Assembly (NCBI GenBank): GCA_003221085.1
Contig: QHUD01000043.1
Location: 1-18,551, forward strand
DNA: 18,551 nt
Source of the DNA: Gemmatimonadota bacterium
GTDB lineage: Bacteria > Gemmatimonadota > Gemmatimonadetes > Gemmatimonadales > GWC2-71-9
Direction: 5' to 3'
The notes beneath the pieces were generated by a model that saw only the letters and a list, made by a program, of their open reading frames with translations, had not been told where the DNA came from and searched no databases. This document shows positions 7,066-14,558 of the stretch, piece by piece; position 1 is the first letter of the stretch, and every line of letters starts with the position of its first letter. The position numbers were made by a program, and so were the translations under genes.

Positions 7066-8577
7066 ATGGCGTTGCTCGAACTCGGCGGCAAGAAGTTCAC
7101 CATTCCGGTGGGCGAGGTGGCGCTCGGCAGCGATGCAGGCTGCGCGATCTCCCTCACGGGGGCCGCCGTGCTGCCGCGGCACGCCCTGCTTCAGGGACAG
7201 GCCGACGGCCAGGTCATCATTCGGAAAGCATCCCCCGCCGCCGAGGTCCTCATTAACGGCGTACGCCTCGGCGCCGAGCCCACGCCGCTGCTGCACGGAG
7301 ACAAGGTCGAGGTCGGAGGGCAGGAGCTCACGTTCGTGGACGAGCGGCGCTCGGGCAGCACCCAGTACGTGAAGGCATTCACGCCCGCGACGGCCGCTGG
7401 ACCCGCTAAACCGGCCGTGAAACCGGCCGCTGTCGGCGCCACCGGCGGCCGGGTCGTGAGCCTCACGGACGGCCGTGAGTACGTGATCACCGGGGCGTCG
7501 CTGGTGTTCGGCCGCGAGGCGGGGTCCGATGTAGTCGTGGCGGGGAAGGACGTTTCACGCCGGCACGCCGAGATTGTGCAGACTCCGAAGGGCTACGTGG
7601 TGGTCGACGCGAGCACGAATGGGACGTTCGTGAACGAAGAGCGGGTGGAGGGGCAACGGATCCTCGCCCGGGCCGACGTGATCCGGCTGGGCGACGAGCA
7701 GTTTCGCTTCTACGCGGACGCCGCGTCTGCTGCCGCGGCTCCCGTCCCTCCCTCTCCCCCTCCTCCCGGGCCGTCCGCTAGCCCGCCGCAGGGCGTGCCC
7801 CCAGCCACGCCGGGCGCATCGGATCGGTTGAGACACACCGTGCACGGCCTCGAGGCCTTCGTGCCGGCCTCCCCCCGACCGGCCGGGGGGGCGGGGGGGG
7901 GCGGCCAGTTCGCGAGCTTCCTCGTGCGAAGCGGCGGGCTCGCCGGTCAGCGCCTGTCGGTGAAGACGCCGGTGGTGAACATCGGGCGGGCCGATTACAA
8001 CGACCTCGTCGTACCCGATCCGTCCGTTTCGACGAGCCACGCCAAACTGCAGCGCCGGGAGGGGGTCTGGGTGCTCACGGACCTCGATTCCACCAACGGC
8101 ACATTCGTGGATGGGGACCGCGTGCAGGGCGAGGCCCCGCTTGCTCCGGGCGCGTCGGTGCAGTTTGGGGACGTGCAGCTCGTGTTCGAGCCGAGCGATG
8201 ACACGGTGGGCGTCGCGAAGGGTGGGGGCACTCAGATGCTGAGGACGCCCCACTCCGTGGCTCCGAACGTTCCTCCATCGCCGGCCTCCTCCCGTGTGCC
8301 GCCCCTGCCTCCCCCAAGCCGCCCCACCCCCACCCCCGCCCCCGCCCCCGCGCCCGCTCCCGCACCCGCAGCGCCGCCAGCGCGGGGGGCAAAGGCGGCG
8401 CCGCCGCTGAGGCCGCAGCCGCCCGTGCCGTCACGCCCCGGCCCGCGGCCCGCCCCCAAGCGGCCGGCGGCCCAGCAGCCACCGCCCAAGAAGGGCAAGG
8501 GCTGCGGCGGCAGCGCGGCGGTGCTGGTGGTCGGTGGTGGCGCGCTCGTCGCCCTCCTTCACCGGTTGCTGGCGTAA
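7066..8577 (+). CDS. Triple-FHA-domain protein with C-terminal membrane anchor
   Basis: Phosphothreonine-reading adaptor of 503 aa. FHA1 (about 1-92) is degenerate: it keeps LGSDAGCAI and LPRHALL but lacks the GR and STNG pieces. FHA2 (about 128-218) is canonical, with FGREAGSDVVV, VSRRHAEI and STNGTFVN. FHA3 (about 284-376) has IGRADYNDLVV, VSTSHAKL and STNGTFVD. Linkers are Pro/Ala/Gly-rich, including a (P-A)n run near 420-436. The C-terminus (about 481-503, GSAAVLVVGGGALVALLHRLLA) is hydrophobic after a Lys-rich stretch, suggesting a tail anchor with the FHA domains in the cytoplasm. The ATG at 7066 is chosen because AAGGGA lies 9 nt upstream and the FHA1 fold starts there; a reading from 7000 would add residues encoded by the stem-loop. 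It is followed 9 bp later by a PP2C gene, probably in one operon. Partners are unknown; no kinase gene is in the window. Confidence 0.9.
   Translation: MALLELGGKKFTIPVGEVALGSDAGCAISLTGAAVLPRHALLQGQADGQVIIRKASPAAEVLINGVRLGAEPTPLLHGDKVEVGGQELTFVDERRSGSTQYVKAFTPATAAGPAKPAVKPAAVGATGGRVVSLTDGREYVITGASLVFGREAGSDVVVAGKDVSRRHAEIVQTPKGYVVVDASTNGTFVNEERVEGQRILARADVIRLGDEQFRFYADAASAAAAPVPPSPPPPGPSASPPQGVPPATPGASDRLRHTVHGLEAFVPASPRPAGGAGGGGQFASFLVRSGGLAGQRLSVKTPVVNIGRADYNDLVVPDPSVSTSHAKLQRREGVWVLTDLDSTNGTFVDGDRVQGEAPLAPGASVQFGDVQLVFEPSDDTVGVAKGGGTQMLRTPHSVAPNVPPSPASSRVPPLPPPSRPTPTPAPAPAPAPAPAAPPARGAKAAPPLRPQPPVPSRPGPRPAPKRPAAQQPPPKKGKGCGGSAAVLVVGGGALVALLHRLLA
7885..7901 (+). repeat. G7-C-G9 homopolymer tract within the FHA gene
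   Basis: Seven G, one C and nine G in a row encode part of the Gly-rich linker (GGAGGGG, about residues 274-280) between FHA2 and FHA3. A one-base slip here would remove FHA3 and the membrane anchor. The frame is intact as given. Confidence 0.8.
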
Positions 8578-8586
8578 CGGCACCCC

Positions 8587-9372
8587 GTGCATATCACCTG
8601 TGCCGGTCGCAGCGACGTCGGCATCATCCGGTCGGGGAATGAGGACAACTTCCTTATGGTCCCCGACCGCGGGATCTTTGTGGTGGCGGACGGCATGGGC
8701 GGGCACGCCGCCGGTGAGGTGGCGAGCGAGATGGCGGTGCGCTTCGTGGCGCGGGAGCTCGGGTCCCTGAAGAGTTTGACCGACGACCAAGTGGCGGACC
8801 GGATGCGCACGGCGATCCGCGGCGCGAACGGGGCGATATTCCAGCGCACGCTCACCGAGCACGACAAGCGCGGCATGGGAACCACGGTCACGTCCCTCGT
8901 GCTGTACGACACGCGTTTCTTGATCGGGCAGGTGGGGGACAGCCGTGCGTACCTCTATCGTGACCAGAAGCTGATGCAGCTCACCAAGGATCACTCGTAC
9001 GTCCAGGAGCAAGTCGACGCGGGGTACCTCACCCCCGAGCAGGCGCGCTCTCACCCGTATTCGAACGTGATCACGCGCTGCGTGGGCGCGAATAGCGACG
9101 TGATGCCGGACGTTTACCTCGGCACGGTGAAGCCGCGCGATCTGTTCCTCCTCGCCTCGGACGGACTGACGGGGATGCTCGAGGATCCCCAACTGGCGGA
9201 GCTCCTCGCGGGAAACCGTATGCCGCAGGAGCAGGTGGACGATCTGATCACCGAGGCTAACCGTCACGGCGGGCTCGACAACATCACGGCGATCATCGTC
9301 CGGATCGATTCAGTCGACGCGGCGGTGAGCGACGCCACTCAGGTCACGCAGCCAGGCGCGAGACCGAGGTGA
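8587..9372 (+). CDS. PP2C-family Ser/Thr protein phosphatase (PrpC/Stp type)
   Basis: Metal-dependent phosphatase of 261 aa that removes phosphate from Ser/Thr residues and usually counteracts Hanks-type kinases. All PP2C motifs are present: RSGNEDN (15-21), VADGMGGHAAGE (33-44), GMGTTVT (96-102), VGDSRAYL (116-123), LASDGLTGML (189-198) and GLDNITAI (229-236). The Asp residues in DGMGG, SDG and DN are the expected two-metal ligands. The protein is only the catalytic domain, with a short tail and no membrane segment, so it is cytoplasmic. The start is a GTG at 8587, 9 bp after the FHA stop; the product then opens with MHITCAGRSDVGIIRSGNED, the normal first strand of the domain. Pairing with an FHA protein fits a phospho-signalling module, with the FHA protein bringing phosphorylated clients to the phosphatase (inference). 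Confidence 0.95.
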   Translation: MHITCAGRSDVGIIRSGNEDNFLMVPDRGIFVVADGMGGHAAGEVASEMAVRFVARELGSLKSLTDDQVADRMRTAIRGANGAIFQRTLTEHDKRGMGTTVTSLVLYDTRFLIGQVGDSRAYLYRDQKLMQLTKDHSYVQEQVDAGYLTPEQARSHPYSNVITRCVGANSDVMPDVYLGTVKPRDLFLLASDGLTGMLEDPQLAELLAGNRMPQEQVDDLITEANRHGGLDNITAIIVRIDSVDAAVSDATQVTQPGARPR

Positions 9373-9388
9373 GCCGTGAACGGCGGTA

Positions 9389-9410
9389 AGCGGTAAGAGG
9401 TCTCACCGCT
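9389..9410. terminator. Weak hairpin between convergent PP2C and HD genes
   Basis: AGCGGT (9389-9394) pairs with ACCGCT (9405-9410) around a 10-nt loop at the only convergent gene end in the window, overlapping the HD gene stop. It could terminate both transcripts, but there is no U tract and the stem is short. Confidence 0.25.
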
Positions 9411-10659
9411 CACCACTCGCCAGTCGTATTACCGCCTCCCGCGGCATCATCACCACCTCCACGATCCGCCGCGCGTCCACCCGCGCTTCCCCCAGCACGA
9501 ACACCCGCAGCCGCCGCGCCGAGCGGTACAGCTCGGCCGCGACCCGCGGGATGCCGAGATGGGCCGCCGCTTCGGCGCCTCCGAGCTGTATCACCGTGCC
9601 GTCGCGCTTCACGAGCGGCAGGTCGAGCGCCAGCATCGCGGCCTTGGCGGGGAAGTCGAGGAACAGCTCCCCTGGGGCGAGGCCGACATCGCGGGCGAGC
9701 CGGTCTTCCACTCGCTCCAGCAGCTCCGGATCGTCCGACGGCCATGAGGGCGTGTCGGCTGGCAGCTCCGTAGCCGGGAGGTCAAGCGCCCGCTTCGCCA
9801 GGCGGCGCTCGCGGAGCCGGCGAGCGAGGCCGGTCGCGTCCTGTTGCAGCAGCTCGTGGATCAGCCCGTCGTCGGTGGCGACCGCGACGGCGTCGGGTCG
9901 GATGCGACCGGCCGCGATCGCGCGTCGCACCAGGCGCTTGAACATCGACGTGGCGCTGCGCACGGCGTGGTGCCAGTACACGTTGCGATACATCTGATAC
10001 TTGGCGAACAGCAGCGACTCGAGGGCCGCGAGGCCCTTCTCGTGGAGCGCGAGCGTCGGATGCCCGTCCCGCGCGGGGGCCACGGTCAACGACGTGAGCA
10101 GCCGATCTACGTCGATCACCCCGTAGGGCACGCCGCACATCCAGGCATCGCGGGACAGATAGTCGAGCTTGTCCACGTCGACCGAGCCCGACACCAGACC
10201 GCCCAGGGGCTCGCGTGCCCGGCACTGGATCAGCGGGAGCAGTGCGTGTGCCGGAGCGCCCACCTCTGCCAGACGCCCCGCCAGCTCGCCGTCGGCCAGA
10301 TGCCGCGCCGCCAGCTCTTCGTGGTGCGGCAGGCCGGCTTCCTCGAGCGAGTGGGAGAAGGGATAGTGCCCGATGTCGTGTAGCAGGGCGGCGAGCTTCA
10401 GTCGGATGCGGTCGGCGGCGTCGAGCCGGACGTCGCCGGCGTCTTCGAGCTGCGACAACGCGCGGCGCGCGAGATGGTAGGCACCCAGCGCGTGCTCGAA
10501 GCGGCTGTGCGTGGCGCCCGGATAGACGAGGAACGCGTGTCCCAGCTGGCGCACGTAGCGGAGCCGCTGGACGGCGGGGGTGTCGACCACGGCCAACGCT
10601 TCGGGATCGAGCCGGATGTTCTCCCAGAGCGGGTCGCGGACGACCTCGAACCGGGTCAA
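9403..10659 (-). CDS. HD-domain metal-dependent phosphohydrolase (COG1078 / dGTPase-like)
   Basis: Predicted cytoplasmic phosphohydrolase of 418 aa from the HD superfamily. The N-terminal half matches the dGTPase-like COG1078 group: VDTPAVQRLRYVRQLG, then YPGATHSRFEHALGAYHLA (first HD His near 56), LAALLHDIGHYPFSHSLE (His-Asp near 94-95) and SVDVDKLDYLSRDAWMCG with the last metal-ligand Asp near 163. The C-terminal half has no motif I recognise. The substrate, a nucleotide or phosphorylated compound, is not determined by the sequence. The start is taken as a TTG at 10659 that shares TTGA with the pckA stop; this gives the conserved N-terminus directly, and there is no ATG or GTG nearby. A longer reading up to 10983 is only the pckA sequence in another frame. 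The overlap implies translation coupled to pckA, an unusual partnership for this enzyme. Confidence 0.85.
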   Translation of the reverse strand: MTRFEVVRDPLWENIRLDPEALAVVDTPAVQRLRYVRQLGHAFLVYPGATHSRFEHALGAYHLARRALSQLEDAGDVRLDAADRIRLKLAALLHDIGHYPFSHSLEEAGLPHHEELAARHLADGELAGRLAEVGAPAHALLPLIQCRAREPLGGLVSGSVDVDKLDYLSRDAWMCGVPYGVIDVDRLLTSLTVAPARDGHPTLALHEKGLAALESLLFAKYQMYRNVYWHHAVRSATSMFKRLVRRAIAAGRIRPDAVAVATDDGLIHELLQQDATGLARRLRERRLAKRALDLPATELPADTPSWPSDDPELLERVEDRLARDVGLAPGELFLDFPAKAAMLALDLPLVKRDGTVIQLGGAEAAAHLGIPRVAAELYRSARRLRVFVLGEARVDARRIVEVVMMPREAVIRLASGER

Positions 10660-12200
10660 CGCGTCGGCCCTGCGTCTCCGACCGCGGCGTGCACCTGACC
10701 CTGGAACTGGGCGAAGTTGTCCCGGAACATCTGCGCGAGGCGCGCGGCCTGCGCATCGTAGGCCAGGCCGTCGCTCCAGGTGCCCCGGGGCAGGAGCAGG
10801 CCCTCCGGCACGCCCGGCACCTGCAGCGGCACTTCGACTCCGAACACGGGGTCGGGGGTGGTGGGGATGCGGTCGAGTTTCCCGGCGAGCGCGGCGCGCA
10901 CCATGGCGCGCGTGAGGCCCAGCCGGATTCGCTGGCCCACGCGGTAGGGTCCACCGGTCCACCCGGTGTTGACGAGCCAGCACTGCACGCCGCGCGTGGC
11001 GATCTTCTCGCCGAGCAGCGACGAGTACACGTTGGGGCTGAGCGGCAGGAATGGAGCGCCGAAGCAGGTTGAGAATGTGGCCTTGGGCTCGGTCACGCCG
11101 CGCTCGGTGCCGGCGACCTTGGCCGTGTACCCGGACAGGAAGTGGTACATCGCCTGCGCCGGGGAGAGGCGCGCGATCGGGGGCATGACCCCGTACGCGT
11201 CGCAGGTGAGGAACAGGATGTGCGAGGGGTGCCCGCCTGCGCCGCCCGGGACGTGGTTCGCGATGTAATGAATGGGGTACGACGCGCGCGTGTTCTCGGT
11301 GATCTGGTCCGAGTCGAGGTCGATCGCGCGGGTCTCGGGGTCCACCACCACGTTCTCGAGTACGGTGCCGAACATGCGGGTGGTCGCGAAGATCTCGGGC
11401 TCGCCCTCGCGCGACAGTCGGATGACCTTCGCGTAGCAGCCACCCTCGAAGTTGAAGATCCCCTGGTCCGACCAGCCGTGCTCGTCGTCGCCGATGAGGG
11501 CCCGTTCGGGATCAGCGGAGAGCGTCGTCTTGCCGGTTCCCGACAGGCCGAAGAACAACGCGACGTCACCCGCCCGGCCCAGATTGGCGGAGCAGTGCAT
11601 GGACAGGACGCCGCGCTTCGGCAGAACGTAGTTGAGGATCGTAAACACCGACTTCTTCAGCTCACCCGCGTAGCGCGTGCCGCCGATCAGGATCGTCCGC
11701 TGCCCGAAATGGATGACCACGAACGTCCCCGATCGAGTGCCGTGGACGGCGGGATCGGCCTGGAGCTCCGGGGCGTGGAGCACGGTCCAGGCGGGAGAGA
11801 AGGAAGCGAGGTCGGCGGGGGACGGCCGCAGGAACATGTTGTGGACGAACAGGGCGTGCCACGCGTTGGGCGTTACGAACCGGATGCCGAACCGGTGCTC
11901 CGCGTCGGCGCCGGCGAACAGGTCGCGCACGAACAGCTCCAGCCCGGAAAGGTGCGTGAGCGCCAGCGCCTTGAGTCGCTCGAAAGGCTCGGGCTCGAGC
12001 GGCTGGTTCAGCCGGTTCCAGTGGATGTCACCGGCCGAGGAGGGATCGCGCACGATGAACTTGTCATTGGGGCTGCGCCCCGTGTGCGGAGCGGTGACCG
12101 CGCAGAACGCCCCGCCCTCGGTGCGCTGCGGCGTAAGTCCCGCGGCCTCCAGAGCGGAGGCCTGTCGCCGTTCGGCGGGGCGGGTGGCGTGCGCGGTCAT
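10656..12200 (-). CDS. pckA: Phosphoenolpyruvate carboxykinase (ATP)
   Basis: Converts oxaloacetate plus ATP to phosphoenolpyruvate, CO2 and ADP, the first committed step of gluconeogenesis; cytoplasmic. At 514 aa it carries the ATP-type hallmarks: HTGRSPNDKFIV (39-50, substrate Arg42), IGGTRYAGELKKSVFT (172-187, metal-binding Lys), MHCSANLG with metal-ligand His202, kinase loop GLSGTGKTT (218-226), IGDDEHGWSDQGIFNFEGG (236-254) with catalytic/metal Asp, and ENTRASYPI (302-310). The GTP type lacks this loop sequence. The N-terminus is about 20-30 residues shorter than usual, and the common RGEG-type segment before the HTGRSP block is replaced by an Ala/Arg-rich stretch. The upstream frame stays open but has no ATG/GTG/TTG start, and the start lies 22 bp after the maeB stop. 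Co-transcription with maeB groups two C4-decarboxylating enzymes. Confidence 0.97.
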   Translation of the reverse strand: MTAHATRPAERRQASALEAAGLTPQRTEGGAFCAVTAPHTGRSPNDKFIVRDPSSAGDIHWNRLNQPLEPEPFERLKALALTHLSGLELFVRDLFAGADAEHRFGIRFVTPNAWHALFVHNMFLRPSPADLASFSPAWTVLHAPELQADPAVHGTRSGTFVVIHFGQRTILIGGTRYAGELKKSVFTILNYVLPKRGVLSMHCSANLGRAGDVALFFGLSGTGKTTLSADPERALIGDDEHGWSDQGIFNFEGGCYAKVIRLSREGEPEIFATTRMFGTVLENVVVDPETRAIDLDSDQITENTRASYPIHYIANHVPGGAGGHPSHILFLTCDAYGVMPPIARLSPAQAMYHFLSGYTAKVAGTERGVTEPKATFSTCFGAPFLPLSPNVYSSLLGEKIATRGVQCWLVNTGWTGGPYRVGQRIRLGLTRAMVRAALAGKLDRIPTTPDPVFGVEVPLQVPGVPEGLLLPRGTWSDGLAYDAQAARLAQMFRDNFAQFQGQVHAAVGDAGPTR

Positions 12201-12222
12201 CCGGTCGATTCCGATGAAGGGG

Positions 12223-14496
12223 TCAGGCGCGTAGACGCCGCCCGTGCTCCTGTGCGTCTACAACGGCGATTACGGCCATGTTCACGATATCGTTCACGTC
12301 GGAGCCGCGCTGCAGTACATGCACGGGTTGTGCCATCCCCACCAGAATCGGGCCGATAGCGTCCGCGCCGCCGACCCGGCTGAGCAGCTGGTAGCTGATG
12401 TTCGCCGCATCGAGACTCGGGAAAATGAGCACATTTGCCGGTCCCCGCAGCTTGGAGAACGGATAGGTCTTGGTCAAGATCCGCTCCACGACGGCGGTAT
12501 CGGCCTGCATCTCGCCGTCCGCCTGCAGCGTAGGCTCGCGCTCGTGGAGCAGCGCCACCGCGCGTTGCACCTTTTCGGTCGTGGGGTGGCGCACGGAGCC
12601 GAAGTTCGAGAACGACAGGAGCGCCACCCGCGGCTCGATCCCCAGGCGTCCGACGAACTGGGCCGCCGCGGACGCGATCTCCGCGAGCGTCTCCGCGTCC
12701 GGGTCGATGTTCACGGTGCAGTCGGCGAAGAAGAACGTCTGCTGCGGCAGCACGACCATGTAGATGCCGCTCACGTGCCGCCGCCCGGGCTCGGCGCCGA
12801 TCACCTCGAGCGCCGGGCGCATCGCGTCGGGATAGTACATGTCGACGCCCACCACGACGGCGTCGGCCTGGCCGGCGTGGAGCATGAGGAGCGCGTGGTA
12901 CAGCGGGTCGACCACCCGGTTGCGCGCCTCGCGCAGCGTGATGCCCTTGCGGCGCCGGCGCTCCCACAGCTCCTGGGCGAACGTCTCGAGGTGGACGCTC
13001 CCCCGCGGATTGGCCAGGGTGATGTCCTCGAGCGTCACGCCGGCGTCATCCGCTTCGCGGCGGATCGCGTCCGGGTCGCCGAGCAAGGTCGGCTCCGCCA
13101 CGCCGTCATCCGCGAGAATGCGGGCGGCCTTGATGATGCGGGGGTCGTCGCCCTCGGGAAACACGATGCGTTGTGCCGCCGTCTGGGCACGACTCGATAG
13201 ACCGCGCATGACCTCCCGCGCCCGCCCCAGCCGGGCGTCCAGCTCGGCGCGGTATTCGTCCACGTCAATCACCCGTCCCGCGACCCCCGAGCCCACGGCC
13301 GCCCATGCCACCGCCGGCGCGACCCACAGGAGCACGCGCGGGTCGAACGGCTTGGGGATGAGGTAGTCGGCACCGAAGCGGAGGCGCTCGAGTCCGTAGG
13401 CCCGCATGACCGAATCGGGCACTTCTTCCTTGGCGAGCGCGGCCAGGGCCCGCGTGGCCGCCATCTCCATTTCCTCGTTGATCTTCTTGGCGCGCACGTC
13501 CAGCGCGCCGCGAAAAATGAACGGGAAGCCCAGCACGTTATTCACCTGATTGGGATAGTCCGATCGGCCCGTGGCGATGATCGCGTCATTGCGCGCCTGG
13601 CGGGCCTCTTCCGGCGTGATCTCCGGATTGGGATTGGCCAGCGCGAACACGATCGGACGGTGGGCCATCCCCTGGAGCATCTCCCCCGTGACGATGCCAC
13701 CCACCGACAGTCCCACGAATACGTCCGCGTCCTTCAAAGCGTCCGCCAGAGTCCGCGCCTTCCCCCGGACGGCAAACCGGCGCCGGTACTCGTCCACGTC
13801 GCTGCGGTCGACGTGCACCACCCCCTTCTGGTCACACAGCGTGATGTGCTCGCGGGGCACACCCAGCCGGACGTAGTGCTCCGCGGTGGCGATCGCCGCG
13901 GCGCCCGCGCCCGCGAACACCACCTTGACGCTCCCGATCTCCTTCTTCACCACCTCCAGCGCGTTGAGCAGCGCCGCGCCCGTGATGATCGCCGTGCCGT
14001 GCTGGTCGTCGTGGAAGACCGGAATGGAGAGGGTCTCGCGCAGCGTCTTTTCGATGTAGAAACAGTCGGGAGAACGGATGTCTTCGAGGTTGATGCCACC
14101 CACCGTCGGCTCGAGCAGGCGACAGAATCGGATCATGTCCTCCGGGTCTTCCGACGCGACTTCGAGGTCGAAGACGTCGATGTCAGCGAACGCCTTGAAG
14201 AGGATACCCTTGCCCTCCATCACCGGCTTGCCCGCGAGCGGACCGATATTGCCCAGGCCGAGCACCGCGGTCCCGTTGGTGACCACCGCCACGAGGTTCC
14301 CCTTCGCGGTGTAGGTGTAGGCCTCCCCGGGCCGGGCGGCGATCTCGCGACACGGCTCCGCGACGCCCGGCGTGTAGGCGAGGGAGAGGTCGCGCTGGTT
14401 CTTGAAGGGCTTGGTCGGCGAGACCTGGATCTTCCCAGGGCGACCCTGCGAGTGGTAATCCAGGGCCTCCTGGCGAGCGATCGACATCGATGACAC
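12223..14496 (-). CDS. maeB: NADP-dependent malic enzyme with C-terminal phosphotransacetylase-like domain
   Basis: Oxidatively decarboxylates malate to pyruvate, producing NADPH. The 757-aa protein has a malic enzyme half (1 to ~410) and a PTA-like half (~430-757), the standard MaeB fusion. Visible motifs are SLAYTPGVAEPCREI (38-52, catalytic Tyr41), GKGILFKAFADIDVFD with the catalytic Lys near 96-101, GGINLEDI with metal-binding Glu/Asp (~138-139), FHDDQHGTA (161-169) and the nucleotide-binding GAGAAAIA (196-203). The PTA half begins around RIVFPEGDDPRIIKAARIL; in characterised MaeB proteins it mediates acetyl-CoA regulation and has no transacetylase activity (family knowledge). The reading begins with a GTG at 14496. 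An ATG at 14487 is an equally good start: AGGA lies 12 nt before the ATG and only 3 nt before the GTG. A strong promoter and a dyad precede it, and pckA follows. Confidence 0.96.
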   Translation of the reverse strand: MSSMSIARQEALDYHSQGRPGKIQVSPTKPFKNQRDLSLAYTPGVAEPCREIAARPGEAYTYTAKGNLVAVVTNGTAVLGLGNIGPLAGKPVMEGKGILFKAFADIDVFDLEVASEDPEDMIRFCRLLEPTVGGINLEDIRSPDCFYIEKTLRETLSIPVFHDDQHGTAIITGAALLNALEVVKKEIGSVKVVFAGAGAAAIATAEHYVRLGVPREHITLCDQKGVVHVDRSDVDEYRRRFAVRGKARTLADALKDADVFVGLSVGGIVTGEMLQGMAHRPIVFALANPNPEITPEEARQARNDAIIATGRSDYPNQVNNVLGFPFIFRGALDVRAKKINEEMEMAATRALAALAKEEVPDSVMRAYGLERLRFGADYLIPKPFDPRVLLWVAPAVAWAAVGSGVAGRVIDVDEYRAELDARLGRAREVMRGLSSRAQTAAQRIVFPEGDDPRIIKAARILADDGVAEPTLLGDPDAIRREADDAGVTLEDITLANPRGSVHLETFAQELWERRRRKGITLREARNRVVDPLYHALLMLHAGQADAVVVGVDMYYPDAMRPALEVIGAEPGRRHVSGIYMVVLPQQTFFFADCTVNIDPDAETLAEIASAAAQFVGRLGIEPRVALLSFSNFGSVRHPTTEKVQRAVALLHEREPTLQADGEMQADTAVVERILTKTYPFSKLRGPANVLIFPSLDAANISYQLLSRVGGADAIGPILVGMAQPVHVLQRGSDVNDIVNMAVIAVVDAQEHGRRLRA

Positions 14497-14519
14497 AAGT
14501 CCTTTTTTGTGAAGGACTT
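14497..14519 (-). promoter_or_regulatory. 8-bp dyad over the maeB transcription/translation start (operator-like)
   Basis: On the minus strand AAGTCCTT (14519-14512) and AAGGACTT (14504-14497) are perfect inverted repeats with a 7-nt A-rich spacer. The right arm contains the only Shine-Dalgarno-like sequence of maeB. From the promoter at 14520-14548 the dyad would span roughly -6 to +17, suiting a repressor site. If transcription began further upstream it could instead be an RNA hairpin hiding the ribosome binding site. Confidence 0.6.
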
Positions 14520-14548
14520 ATGCTATCCCGCGGGGACGGTCATGTCAA
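14520..14548 (-). promoter_or_regulatory. Consensus-like promoter of the maeB-pckA-HD operon
   Basis: The minus strand shows a perfect -35 TTGACA (14548-14543), a 17-bp spacer and TAGCAT (14525-14520) as the -10 box. The predicted start is near 14513, leaving an mRNA leader of under 30 nt. It is the best sigma70-type promoter in the window and sits between the protease stop and maeB, so maeB is not just read through from the upstream operon. Confidence 0.65.
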
Positions 14549-14558
14549 GCGCGGCGGG

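Noticed and set aside
8320..8375. C-rich repeat (cccgcc units) considered as a tandem repeat element
   Set aside because: It is simply the coding sequence of the Pro-Ala linker in the FHA protein.
9782..10954. Minus-strand open frame of 390 codons in a second frame over the HD gene
   Set aside because: Ser/Arg/Ala-rich shadow of the HD-domain gene and of the end of pckA.
10660..10983. N-terminal extension of the HD protein of about 108 residues
   Set aside because: It is the pckA coding sequence in another frame and is Arg/Pro-rich; the conserved N-terminus starts at the TTG at 10659.
11142..12359. Plus-strand open frame of 405 codons opposite pckA and the end of maeB
   Set aside because: Overlaps two well-supported genes on the other strand and shows no motif.
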